Source: Varroa destructor (Eukaryota > Arthropoda > Arachnida > Mesostigmata > Varroidae). Taken from it: a stretch of DNA of 64,000 nucleotides. How positions within the stretch are numbered: the stretch's first letter is position 1; every line of letters starts with the position of its first letter. The DNA lies in the NCBI RefSeq assembly GCF_002443255.2, contig NW_019211455.1:40033449-40097448 (forward strand), given 5' to 3'. Positions 19,643-30,520 of this stretch are shown here, piece by piece. A program made the position numbers and the translations under genes. The notes beneath the pieces were generated by a model. The model worked only from the letters and a program-made list of their open reading frames with translations, was not told the origin of the DNA and ran no database searches.

Positions 19643-22600
19643 GTACCGACAGTGCGCTAAACAGAGGTTCGTTAAATCGGGATGCAATTAATTCTATTTT
19701 TAGGATAAACTAACAAGCTTTGGTCTGGGCATTAGAAACCATAGATGTTTCTAACGATGTAGGCTTTGTCGTGGTGTTTGCATATTAGCTGTTTTAAATA
19801 AAGGTTTTTTCAGAAATTACTATTATTATTTTTTTTGTCTTGCTTGAGTTAGATGGCCGATCGTAACAATTTTTTCTCTTTCTTTTCCTCGTAACATAGG
19901 ATACTATGTAAAATAAGCGTACTTACTAATGATGCTGCATCAATACCGTAGTCATGACGGTGCCTAGCCCGCAGATGACCACTATGAATTTTGCAACTAC
20001 ACACAAATAAAGAATTCGAAATCGAATAATCTTCTCATTCGAGTCTGAAGGTAAACGATTTTGGAAAAATTTACTGTCGTTCACTACGGCAACATGCGTT
20101 CGGGTATACCGCGATAATCTGAACTTCATAGGCCTCAGCTGTCAGACTGATGAGAGTCATACAACATAAGTAGTGCGTAAACTTTTATATACGAATTCCA
20201 AAATTTTGGCTCTCCGGTAGCATCAGACTGCACCTTGGTCTATTTGTGAGATTATAAATTTCCAAAGATGGCTACTGTTTCTTTCAATAACTTGCCTGTA
20301 GGCGTGGTGTGAGGAAATTTCGTAAGACCGCTCGTCTTCTACATCCTTATTGCATATGAATTCATTTCTGCGGCGAAGCAACAACAAAAGATGACACTCT
20401 TTCAGAACATATGGTTGCTAAATAATACTGACTACCTGATGCTGTGGCAAGGGATAAACCGCGTTAAGGGACGGCTTCTAGCCCTTCATAATACTGTAGT
20501 ACCGTAAACCGTACTTTGCTTTGATGGAAGTTCTAAAGCGAGTGTGGGAATTACAGTTCACATATATACAACTTATCTATTTAGACATACATAGATGCGC
20601 ACGCTCTTTACGACAATTCAGAAACTACTTGGTCTGTGCAGTATTTGCCAAAAACAACGCGTTTATAGCCCTTTTCCCCGTGTCCTGACTTTCTCGGCCA
20701 GCCGGAAAATAGTGAACTTATATAAATATCGTACCGAAAAATATGCGATACTGTCTTTCGGACTAGCAGATTTTGTGTAGATTTGCCATCGAGATGTTTC
20801 GCCGATTCGCCAGACATTTAGATCTTTCCGTAACGCTTGTTATCAACTTATCAACTACCAAACGTTCTTCAACCAGGGCAAGCAACTGTATTAATTTCTT
20901 TGATATTGTTTTTTTTTTTTCCTATAGCTTAAATTATACACGTTTTGATGAACGCATACCACCTATCAAACCGTTTGTCATTAAAGCAGATACCTAAATC
21001 AAAGCCTATCTAATGCGGGCAGTATCAGAGAGAACCACTACCTTGTCGTCTTGACTAAACACATTTCCAGAAACATTACGAAATGGATGACATTTAGCAG
21101 CTGCTCGTGATCATGGCTTTTTGTTTGTCCTCGCGAAATAAACAATAGAAGACAAAATGTATGTGTTTCGGTGACTGCAACTCCCAAGGTAGCATCCATG
21201 CTCTTGGCTGATCTATCGATTTCCTCTCCTCAGTGACCTTGGGAACAGAAGTAGGTAACATAGATCATAACTTAAGTGAAATTTTTCGCTATATCAAGTA
21301 AATAACTGCTTTTATGTATTCTGGTTTACCTCTATATTCTGCAGCGGAGTATATCTATCTATTGTGAAAAGCTCGCTATGATTATGTTGTGAACTTTTCG
21401 ACTATCAACAGCCAACAACAGGCCATTCCTTCATCGACAAGCGATCTGAATGTTGTCACAGAGGGCAAACTACTTGGAAGAAGTTATCTTTTGACATCTT
21501 CCATGACCATTACGTGTGTGCCTGATTCAAAAGCACTTTTGTCCTATTTTTACCAAATTAACGTTAATTAGATGAAACAGTCGCTTCCATGCTCGACTTC
21601 GATGAGCACTTGTATTTGTCACGTTAGCCAGGAAAGTCTCCCCTTAGAGAAGAATAAGCCAGATTTGTATTTCGCTAATCTTTTTTACACAAGCATTTTT
21701 GTGAGAGTGCAATAACATCGGTAATGTCATGTCATCAAATGGGCACACAAAAAAAAACACAAACACCGACCAAATGGAGTTCTCATACGGAAGACAGTGA
21801 TATCGACTGGGCTGTCCATAACTGGTATTTGTTCGGTCTACGATTTCCCCGTTTACCATAGCAAAAAATCGAGAGGATACATTGTAAAGACGATGCGGAA
21901 AGTGACTCTGGTTAGCTGGGCGCTTTGTTCAATTTTCTTGTAAATCTGACTCAGAGTATTGTTTTAAAAATGAGAGATTGACTTTTTTGCACGCCTAGTT
22001 AATAATTACCCGTAGACTAGCTGCTGAGGGTTCATGTATATGCGTTATTGGTGTCCGAGAACTGCCATTGAGTTTCAGTTCTTGTTTCATTGGACTGAAA
22101 AAAAACTTGTTTGTCTGACTCTTGTACTCGACGTTAGAATGTGTGGGTTTTTGGGCTTTATATGGTGCAATTCGGAATGTGGGACCAGTATACCGTTCTA
22201 ACCGTTCATGGTTATTCGATTTGTTTCTGTTTGTTTTACTGTACAAAGCGGTTACCATAGGCATGCTACTATGGAGACAAATAAAAAAAGAAGTCAAAGT
22301 AATTAAGTTTAGCTGACGAATTTAAATCGACGGTAATGTCGATGAGTTGGGCTAATTTTATGATTCCTCCATATGGTATGGGTGACTTTGGCCTTGCATC
22401 TGCGCCCGTGTGCAACAGTTTCGTGGTGTTAGAAATGTGTTTGTACACAGTTGTATATTAAACGTCATTGGCCAGGCCAATGTAGCCCGATGGTGGTCAC
22501 CTATGACCAACCCATCGTCATGGTAGTGCGGGCGGTTCATTTATGATATGGTGATTACACTATACGGAGCAGGAGAATGGCAAAATTGTATTCTGATGGG

Positions 22601-23787
22601 CGCAGCCGATAGTTCCCAGCGTCGAAGACACTGTTCGACGAGAGGTCGCAAGGGCTTGTTGTCACTGCAACGAGTGAAATAGAAGAATCCTGGATTGCGG
22701 CAGTACGGCTGTTGTTGAAAGACTTCGTTACCATCTTTGAGATGAAACGGATCTGATTATCGTTCGAAGTTAAAAGAAGCGACTGTATTTAAAAGTTTTG
22801 TAAGAAGTACATAATGTTAATGTTTTTATAGAACTGTTTTATTACGAGCAATTATAGTTGTATGTACATTTTAGAAATATGGCTCTATGACGAGTTGCTT
22901 TATTGCAGCAATAAGATCGCACAAAAATAAAGGAATATACAACGCTGTGCATCAAATGTATACATGAATATGTACACTAGACGATTGGATGCGGCTACTT
23001 TTCCTCTAAGAACTATGCGTGTTTAAATCAAGTGTTTCATTAGTAAGTTAAGGCTACTACCACTCATGGATAGTTTTGTAATGTACTGCAGAAGATTGAT
23101 AGAGCCTAATGACAGCTCGGTGATCTCATCGGCCCCTGTAATAAGCTCTTTTCACTGGAAATTCTGATCTTGACACCCATGTATTAAAAAAAACGGCCCA
23201 ATCGAAAAAAAACCGGCACTAAAAGCCTTGGAATATGCATATTTGATTGTAGAGCAACCAAGTCCAGCTTCTGGCAAAAAAGAGGATTACATCGGAGCAC
23301 TGCGGGCAAGCCCTGCGTGCTTCGTTCCTATTATTGCTATCGTTATCATATCAACCTGCACCAATACCATAAACGTTATTTACCCAACGTTAGTCAGGGA
23401 GCGTGTACATTCTGCCGTCCTTTAAATGAAGTCGAACAACTCAGCCACAGTCGTCCGTTGTAGAACTGCCGACAATGCACATTCTGCTGCCGAATAGACG
23501 AAACGCAACTTTGGGTATTTGCTGCTTATATCCTAGATACATTGTCAACAATCGACAGAGCCATGGAACGGGGTTACTTCAGGCCGTAACTTACTCCACT
23601 GGGCCAGAGCACGCAGTCCGGATGATAGTCCTCAAGGTAAAGCAAAAGGTGCAAAGAGTACCAACCGCAGTCGATCACCACTAGTGCTTATTGGGTGTAC
23701 TCAGTAGTGTTGAGGGAAGTAAAAAAACAAGCTATCGAAGTTCACCAACAATTGTTCCTTCTCCCCCCTGTATTGTCTTTATCGCAG
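19643..23787. other. Long spacer, no gene recognised
   Basis: Several 60-75 codon frames on both strands (for example 20595-20780, 20773-20997, 22122-22316, and 23228-23425 with a hydrophobic stretch FVPIIAIVIIS) have no supporting start or splice context. On the minus strand TATATAAAAG occurs near 20178-20187. A run of ten or more T at 20910-20920 and scattered A runs are the only simple repeats. I see no RNA gene or mobile element. Confidence 0.45.
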
Positions 23788-23960
23788 AGTTTGCGAAGGG
23801 TGGGCCCATAAAACTGGGTCTCGTAAGTTCCAAGGTCGAGGGGTCGGCCGCCTCTGCGTCGCTGCCGTACTTGTCGACAGCGGATGCTTGCAGACGCAAT
23901 GCGGCGACTAACGAATCAAGAAGACAGTTAGAACTACTGAGAGACACAATGAAAGTATAA
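23788..23960 (+). CDS. Candidate exon after a very strong acceptor
   Basis: The tract ttccttctcccccctgtattgtctttatcgcag (AG at 23786-23787) is among the strongest acceptors in the window. The ORF frame runs 57 codons to a stop (EFAKGGPIKLGLVSSKVEG, later helical SRRQLELLRDTMKV). A perfect donor (gggtctc|gtaagt, GT at 23823) lies 35 bp in, so the real exon may be a 35-bp microexon, 23788-23822, open in two frames. No family is recognised. Confidence 0.3.
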
Positions 23961-24101
23961 GCTGCCGCCAGCAGACGATGGCATCGGCAAGACGAAAGAT
24001 GGCAAATGGGGCGGAAAAAGCCAAAGAAGACAAAGCGGCCAAGACGATGGCTGCGACGCAACTCCACCGCTAAATTTTCTTTTTTCTGTGTTCAGTTTCA
24101 G

Positions 24102-24366
24102 TAGAGCAGTAGCAACGAGACTGCAGCGACAGCGATGGTTGAGCACAAGCTTCGTGAGAGGAATGTTGTCCCCTGCTCGTTTAGCTTTTTACAATTTCAA
24201 TGATCCTTTGTTGTTATCGTTATTTTCAGTGTTTCGGTATTTCTCCAGCATCATAAATTGGTGGAAGTGCGCAGCGCCGCCATATCTGCAACCCGCAGGT
24301 TTGAAGTCGACCAGAGACCAATCCCAGGTGTACTTCTCCCTATACTCGAGCGAAAAACACTTATAA
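24102..24366 (+). CDS. Candidate exon, unknown protein
   Basis: A very strong acceptor (aaattttcttttttctgtgttcagtttcag, AG at 24100-24101) is followed by a frame open for 87 codons and a stop at 24364-24366. It begins RAVATRLQRQRWLSTSFVRG, an Arg-rich segment, and has a hydrophobic stretch (LLLSLFSVFRYFSSII). A possible donor (tcccag|gtgtac, GT at 24328) would end it in phase 0, compatible with the exon at 25819. No family is recognised. Confidence 0.35.
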
Positions 24367-24389
24367 CAGAGACGTAAAGTCAGCAACAA

Positions 24390-24677
24390 ATGAAGCTGGA
24401 AGATGTTAGAGAACTGGGGTTAGAGTTGGAACTGTTTTCTGTCAAATCGCGCCCAAGCCTATGTCCTTGTCGTCCTCTTACGCAATGCCACTTGGCTATT
24501 CTGTTTGTCGCTTTGTTTCTCCCATTTTGCCCAAGTTTGTCGTCTGGCGCCGTTGAAACAGCCTCTCACAAGTACTCTTTTTTGCCATGGGGCCAGTGCT
24601 GTCCGCAAAGTTGCTGTGGTTTTGTTATCGCACGGATGAGTATAAGCGGGTGTTGGACAGATGGAAGTAGGGGGTAG
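24390..24677 (+). CDS. Candidate ORF with good start context
   Basis: The ATG sits in a favourable arthropod-type context (agcaacaaATGA) and opens 95 codons. It begins MKLEDVRELGLELELF, has a hydrophobic helix (LAILFVALFLPFCPSL) and a Cys-rich C-terminal half. It follows the previous candidate exon by only 23 bp, so both are unlikely to be used in the same transcript as drawn. No family is recognised. Confidence 0.25.
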   Translation: MKLEDVRELGLELELFSVKSRPSLCPCRPLTQCHLAILFVALFLPFCPSLSSGAVETASHKYSFLPWGQCCPQSCCGFVIARMSISGCWTDGSRG

Positions 24678-25082
24678 GATATGAAGTTACCAGTTGCCTT
24701 AGTAGGGAGCTACCTGCTAAACAACCTAATGTCTCACCACGTTTGGCCTGATTTTCGTCTTCGCCGTTGTTACCGACAGCTAAAGCCTGATTTACTTTGT
24801 GTCGCGTTTCTTGTTGTTAAATTGTTAAGATGGAGGGCGGCGATATCCAGGCCGGGGAAAAGGTGGGCCGTTCCAATTTTATTCGAATCGGTGACGGATG
24901 GATGAAGTGTTAGCGAACAACTGACGATTCCTCTCTAAGTACAAAGGTTTGGTAATTGTCGACGTTTGTTTTGCTGTCAATGCTATTACTGCTACCAAAC
25001 CTAATAGTAGGGCCTGTTGTCGTCCCTTGTCCATTACAGTGCGTGATTCCTTTTACTGAAGGTCGACTACCCTAGCTTGACG

Positions 25083-25748
25083 TCAGCAGTTTTCCCGTGC
25101 TGCCTCACTGCTTCTATAACAGTCGCTGACGGCCATATCGTCAGCGTATCCTATTTTTGGAATTCTCCTGCTAACCCCGTCCTCTTTCAACTGAAAGTCG
25201 ATAAACAGCCAAAAGAGAGCAGAGGGGCAAAAGACGGCAGCAATCCGTCCTTTATTTGATGGACGACGGGGCAGAAACGCTTTCAGGGCCCATAGCTTTA
25301 GTGGGTCGAAGAAGTGATTATGATGAGCGGATAATGACGAGCAAAATCGAGCGAAATATCGAAACGAGCGAAAGCAGAGACTGAAAGCCAAAAAGAGTCC
25401 GTCCGGCGGAGGGAAGAGCTTCGGCTCCGCTGACGATATCGGCATCCGCAAGCAACGGTATTCCCGCAACCAACTGCGATGGCCCCCTCTTCTGCAAAAA
25501 GTGATAAGGCCGCTAAGAGCGGAAGAGCAGACGACCAGTGAGAAAAAGAGAGGGCGGTTCAAAGAAAGGCTGAGAGGGAAAGGAGCACAGATGAAGATGT
25601 AAACAGATGACTGGGCTGGAGAATACCAGCAAGAACAGGCCAATAGAACTAGGAACTTATCGTTTATCGTCTTGCCACATCGGCGGAGTGTCCGTTCAAG
25701 GAGAAGTAAAGGAAGGCGACAAGAAACGATGTTGTCTCTGGATCTCAC
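25083..25748 (-). pseudogene. 221-codon open frame ending in a reverse-transcriptase-like YADD box
   Basis: This is the longest open frame in the window. Near its end (codons at 25137-25148) it reads GYADDMAV, the form of the reverse-transcriptase catalytic box. Exactly 20 residues earlier stands ALFW followed by LFIDFQL, the spacing seen between the LLW and YADD boxes of non-LTR reverse transcriptases. The rest of the frame shows no convincing reverse-transcriptase blocks, and a stop follows 17 residues after the YADD. The minus strand is CT-rich here, which lowers stop density, and YADD alone is not rare. A retrotransposon relic of about 120 bp is possible. The + strand of the same DNA has a competing frame. 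Confidence 0.3.
25327..25602 (+). CDS. Candidate basic, Lys/Arg/Glu-rich open frame
   Basis: Opposite the minus-strand frame, a + frame is open for 91 codons between two TGA stops and a TAA. It encodes a very basic, charged sequence (RNERKQRLKAKKSPSGGG, later SEKKRGRFKERLRGK) typical of nucleic-acid-binding linkers. It has no ATG until its end and no strong acceptor in front, so it could be part of an exon or a by-product of GA-rich DNA. Confidence 0.2.
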   Translation, partial: ADNDEQNRAKYRNERKQRLKAKKSPSGGGKSFGSADDIGIRKQRYSRNQLRWPPLLQKVIRPLRAEEQTTSEKKRGRFKERLRGKGAQMKM

Positions 25749-25818
25749 GCTGCAGTCGCTGAAAGTAGCGACAAAGATGGTGGCAAAGCATCTGTAGTGT
25801 ATCTCTCTTTCTTTCTAG

Positions 25819-25945
25819 ATTTTCAGAAGGCGAAGAGAGAAGGAGACAATTTTGTCCTTGGTTTGGGTTTGGGGTAGCGGCAGCTAGTAAGAAACTTATC
25901 CATCGTCATTCAGCATCGAATACCCTAGATGATCGGAAAAAGTAA
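25819..25945 (+). CDS. Candidate exon after a very strong acceptor
   Basis: The tract gtatctctctttctttctag (AG at 25817-25818) is followed by three frames, all open for some distance. One runs 41 codons to a stop at 25943-25945 (FSEGEERRRQFCPWFGFG). A donor (cagcta|gtaaga, GT at 25887) would give a 68-bp internal exon, in which the phase-0 frame IFRRRREKETILSLVWVW is open and could follow the candidate at 24102. No family is recognised. Confidence 0.3.
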
Positions 25946-28900
25946 ACGCAAAGAACTCTAGAAGCTAACCGTTCCTGAAAGAGATTTTGTTGTTGAAAGG
26001 AATGACCGATTCTGCTCCGACGGGTTACCTATTAGAAAGAAAACAAAGATTTTTAAGAGAACTATTTGAGGTACATGTTTGAGTAGGTTGTGCCATGAAA
26101 CTAATACAAGAACGTCTTTTATTTACGGCACTTCATGCACTGGGTTCTGAACCTCCTAGCAAGTTTTCCAGGTGTAACACCGCAGGATGACTACTTAAAA
26201 TCGTCTAGTAGAATAGAACCAAAAGAAAATTTTACGTCCATTCAACATTAACGGAGCTGGGTAGAATAGGTGTATTTAACAAATCATCACAATGCACCAG
26301 CGTGAAATTCCATTTCCATACGACTCTTGTCCATAATAGGTTACATCTTTCATGCGATGCTGTCATTTACGTGTGACTATAATGCATACGACTGTTGAAA
26401 TTGCTTTGGGCTCCCGTGAGGTGATGACACACCGCGGCTTTCCTTTTCGACCCTACCTAACTGTGACGTTCACCTGTAGCTGACTACATTTCACTATGTT
26501 TTGCCGTTACCGTGCGTACGGTTTTTGCGACTGCGCGCCGTATACCCCAGTGTCTAGCCACATGCCGCTAAGCTGTTCATGCTTGTTCTGAAGTCTCTTC
26601 TTCGTTAAATCAAATCGCTGCCACGGCAAAGAGTGCCAAGACGCGGGCGCAAAACGTTCTTTTTCACGGGTCTGCGTTTACCTTGTGAACAGCCGTGTAG
26701 AGCTACGAAGGTGGCCGAAGCGACAATCTTTGTTGATACCAGTACTATAGAAAAGCTGTTCAATAAAGGGGGAACAACAGAGTAAGTCGACAACAGATTT
26801 CGTGCGTCTGTTGTGAGCACCGACGGCAAAAAACGGCGAAAGGGTGTCGAACGAATGGCAGGAAGGTATTAGTCTCCTGGGTAAAGGAGGCAGAATGCTC
26901 TCTTGGCAACATGGAACTCTTCTACTTTCTACTTTTTGTAGTGTGTTGCTCCTAGTAGCTACTTTTCAGCCGGCATCTAAAAGCTAATAGGGTAGTGGCC
27001 TTACGGAACAAGGACAAGTATTACCTTATGGAGCAGCGACGTCACATGGTGTGCTTTCGTCACGTTATGCTTAGGACTCTACTGGACCGGGGGCCTGGAT
27101 AAGCTAAAGACGTTAGAATTGGCTAGCTGACGTGAAGGTAATCAGGAAATGTCAATTGTGGATTTTGATTGAGGAAAGACCTTGCAGGTAAAGAACGAAT
27201 AGAAGGTACATAGGTAACTGAGCTTTTATTGAAACTGTTGATTTACATGTAACTTCCCTGACATGCAATGTATATATATGCAACTGCTTAAAAGCTCCAG
27301 CAGAGAAATCCTCACAATATTGTTTGGAAAACGAGCTTCAAATCTCGATCCAAGTACTTAGATGAATATTTTGCTTAATGAATCGAACTCTTCTTAGGCT
27401 AGACTGCATACACATAGAATTGCATAAGCGTTTACAAATCACTAATTATTTATCGTATGACGCCGATAAAATGGGCACTCGTGCATGATCGATGTCTTTT
27501 CCCCTCATTATTTACAGCCCCATTTTGCTTACATCGTACGTTCTCGAATAAAGTTACGCAACAAACCATATTTATGTATCAGGTTCCGCTCAATTCATGG
27601 CTTACGAGCTGCAAGTTGCAAGAGCGGGAGGTGTACTGCCCCTGGACCTGCGTCGGTTCTTAGCTGGCTGTGATTTCTATCGACCCCCGGGTCGCCAGGT
27701 GGGTGGACTCAGGATGATGGACGACACTAACCCCTCGAGAGGACGGATGTTTCAAGCCGCTACTGCCTTGAGAGCTTGAAGGCCTGATTTACGGCTGTCA
27801 TGGCAGGACTATGCTTGGATCTTGACAACCACCCGAATGGGACACACCAAGCAGCAGTAGGCTGAACTTTGGCTCAGTTTTAAGCTGATGTAACATCACA
27901 AGCATTAGAGCCCCAAGGTATGGTGGCAGCGGTAGGTTTTTCGTAATCATATGGCAGGATACAACTCTAGTAAGACTCCTTACTTGCGTGCGTACATGTA
28001 TAGGCACCCAGAAAGAACTACCTTGCCATTGTAGACGCTAAACGACCCCAAGATAAGCAGGCTTCATTGCTACCTGGAGATAGAGGACGAACCAACGGGA
28101 TCAGTGAGCTCAAGGAACGGTACCGGCGCGGGGCGCGCACTATCGGTTTTTCTTTCTTTTCACGCTGGATGACACAAGGGTGTAGAGGCCCACATGGTGC
28201 ATAGAATCATTCCCAGTAAGAGGGTCCCAAGGTTCTTTTAGCAGCAATGTTATTACTGCTACCTAGAGAATGTTAGTGTTGTTTCTCTAATGCATATAAT
28301 ATGGCCGGACACGTCGGCATTGTACACTTGTGTATTGTCGCCTCAGCCTATAACGTACGAGGCCTGTGCATCTTGCAGTGTAATTATTAGTGACTACAGT
28401 GCAACGTGCAGATGAATGTAATGGCAAGATCTCCCGATGAAATTTTTGCGTGGCCTGTGCAGTTCATGGAGACAAAAATACGAGAATCATTGGCAAGAAA
28501 AACACAGCTGATTTTCGTAATGACTAACTAATAAATCTTCTTTGGCTTTTAGTCACGCTTTGGCCTTATGGCGAATGCTGTTATCTTGCAGTTAGATAAA
28601 TTCTAAGTACGTGAGTGTTTGTTGTCGTGGGCTTGAACATAACGTATTGTTTTCCCCGTAACGATTTAACTGCGTGTATCTCTTAACATATTGATGCTAA
28701 CTAACCTTGAATTAATCGCAAGAGACCTGCCCTCCAGTTCGTTGTACCCTTCGCATCGCTGAATTCTGTAGCCGATAAAGATTCGCTGGCAGTCAGAATT
28801 GTTCTTATTTCATGGAAGTAATCGACAGGCGTTTGGAGAAACATAAGGTCACATAAATGCCTAGGATAAACGATCACTGTGCCTAAATTCCTGATGTTTG

Positions 28901-29207
28901 CTTTTTAGTTTTTACGCTTAAGGTCCAACTTGGCATACGTGCAAAAGGGTTTCCTGAAACTACGAAATGTTTCGTTTAGCTTAATAAGTGGCATTTGTCG
29001 CCCACCAAAAAATCCGCCGTGCCTTGTCCTGCTTTGGTGTCCAACAACGGCACGTGATTGCTCCGACACCCGCACATAGGCGCGTCATAAGTGCAACCCA
29101 CATGGCATCTTTGCACCGTGTCTCCACATACATATGTATGAGATTTAGGAGTAACCTAATTAAAAGGAAGGTAAAAAGTGTAATTGGACAAGGTAAAGTT
29201 ACCAGGC
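25946..29207. other. Spacer with one weak ORF
   Basis: A minus-strand frame at 26605-26829 and + frames at 27457-27673 are unsupported. A good acceptor (aaatcttctttggcttttag) near 28551 leads only to frames of 14-17 codons. The ATG ORF at 27597 is listed separately. No repeats or RNA genes were recognised. Confidence 0.4.
27597..27779 (+). CDS. Candidate small ORF, GC-rich
   Basis: An ATG with G at +4 opens 60 codons (MAYELQVARAGGVLPLDLRR at the start) in a locally GC-rich stretch with a codon-like composition. A donor-like cgccag|gtgggt lies inside. It overlaps two other + frames. No family is recognised. Confidence 0.2.
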   Translation: MAYELQVARAGGVLPLDLRRFLAGCDFYRPPGRQVGGLRMMDDTNPSRGRMFQAATALRA

Positions 29208-29812
29208 TATAAAAGAAGAACGGAACACGGCCTTCGAGATCGAAGTTGAGCTGTCCGACGCGTGTGAAGGTACGTCTTATTAGTTTGTATATCGGAGACC
29301 GGTAAAGAAGGACGAAATAGAGGGGGCAGTTTGATCTGCGGTGTGAGAAGAGGCCCAGCAGATAAAATCAGGATTGCTGTTAGGAATTTGTCGCGAACGA
29401 AATGAACCTAGAGGGGTGTCTTAAAATGGGCCGACTTGGATGGATGGCAGGAATCCAATGCTGGACTCAGATGAAGCAATGATAGATATGAGCCGCCTAA
29501 AGTTCAGGGTGTAAACTGGGTATGACGTTAACGACGGCTTCCCTTCGTGCCCCAATATGCTTGGTAGTACTGGCCCGGGTTAGTTAAGCAACTGTGATGA
29601 TATCAAAATATCGGCGAATATTTAAAATGTATGCCAGCGAAGCTATGTCGTCTACACAACGCCGTCTCCTCACCGTGAGTTTTTGGCGGTACCGTCTGAC
29701 CCTCGTCGAGTTACGAAGAACTCCGACTCAGAGACCCGGGAGGCGACTGATAGCTATGGAAATTGTGTTCTGTGAACTAGCGAGTACAACGGAAATTTCC
29801 AGAATTGAATCG
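29208..29812 (+). CDS. Candidate gene start: TATA box, leader exon and 72-codon exon
   Basis: TATAAAAG at 29208-29215 predicts a start near 29238. The sequence from there contains no ATG and ends at a strong donor (gtgaag|gtacgt, GT at 29270), forming an untranslated first exon that includes the palindrome cttcgaGAtcgaag. Downstream, an ATG at 29597 opens 72 codons in phase 0 to a donor (gaatcg|gtgagt, GT at 29813). An earlier donor (ctcacc|gtgagt, GT at 29675) would end it after 26 codons. The coding exon is basic (MISKYRRIFKMYASEAMSS). The acceptor of this second exon is not clear and the rest of the gene was not traced. Confidence 0.3.
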
Positions 29813-30465
29813 GTGAGTCAGAAAGGTGCCGTCGACTCATTCAGATAGCGACAAACCGTTCTGGAGTAATGTGTATCACGGGCAGCTTAAGCAGTGGAGA
29901 ACGCCATGATTCAATTCAAAGGAAGAATTATCACTAAGGAGGCCGGTACACGATGAATATCAAACATAAAACAGGACGGCCATCGAAGGCGTAATATAAT
30001 AATAAAGTTGAATTTTTGATTTCCTGTTTCGTGAGAATTCCATGTAAATGATGCTCAAAAAAGTATACCGTTAAAATAACATTAGACATTGTTGATGTTA
30101 CTCAAACCAAGTTAACACAATGATGAATCTTCCTTCTGAAAACATCTGAACGAGTCAACCTCTGTAATCAGGAACACATTTTTGATTTAACTGGCGGACC
30201 ATCAACCACGTAAAGAAAAAAAGTTTTTAATTACTTCATCACGATATGCTATGAGTGCCGTGGTGTACGTTTACGACTATCTCAGTCTTCGTGCATTGTA
30301 ATTGTTTTCGATAGCTTCTATAAACACATTTGAGACAGCAGAAGCTCAAGCAAGTCCAATAACTCGACTGTATACGTTGTGCATATACTGCACAAGCTCT
30401 TTTGGCACTAAAAATTATTTCCGTATCTGCAGGAGTTTCTCACAGGACTATTTCGACGTAAAGAA

Positions 30466-30498
30466 TATAAACTGAATATTGACTAAAGATTCTTACTC
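30466..30498 (+). promoter_or_regulatory. Core promoter: TATA box and initiator
   Basis: TATAAA at 30466-30471 is followed by TTACTCT at 30493-30499, which matches the initiator YYANWYY with its A at 30495. That is 29 bp after the first T of the TATA box, the standard spacing. The ATG of the best gene model follows 26 bp after the predicted start. Confidence 0.5.
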
Positions 30499-30520
30499 TG
30501 TCGTTGGTGGTTAAAATTAG

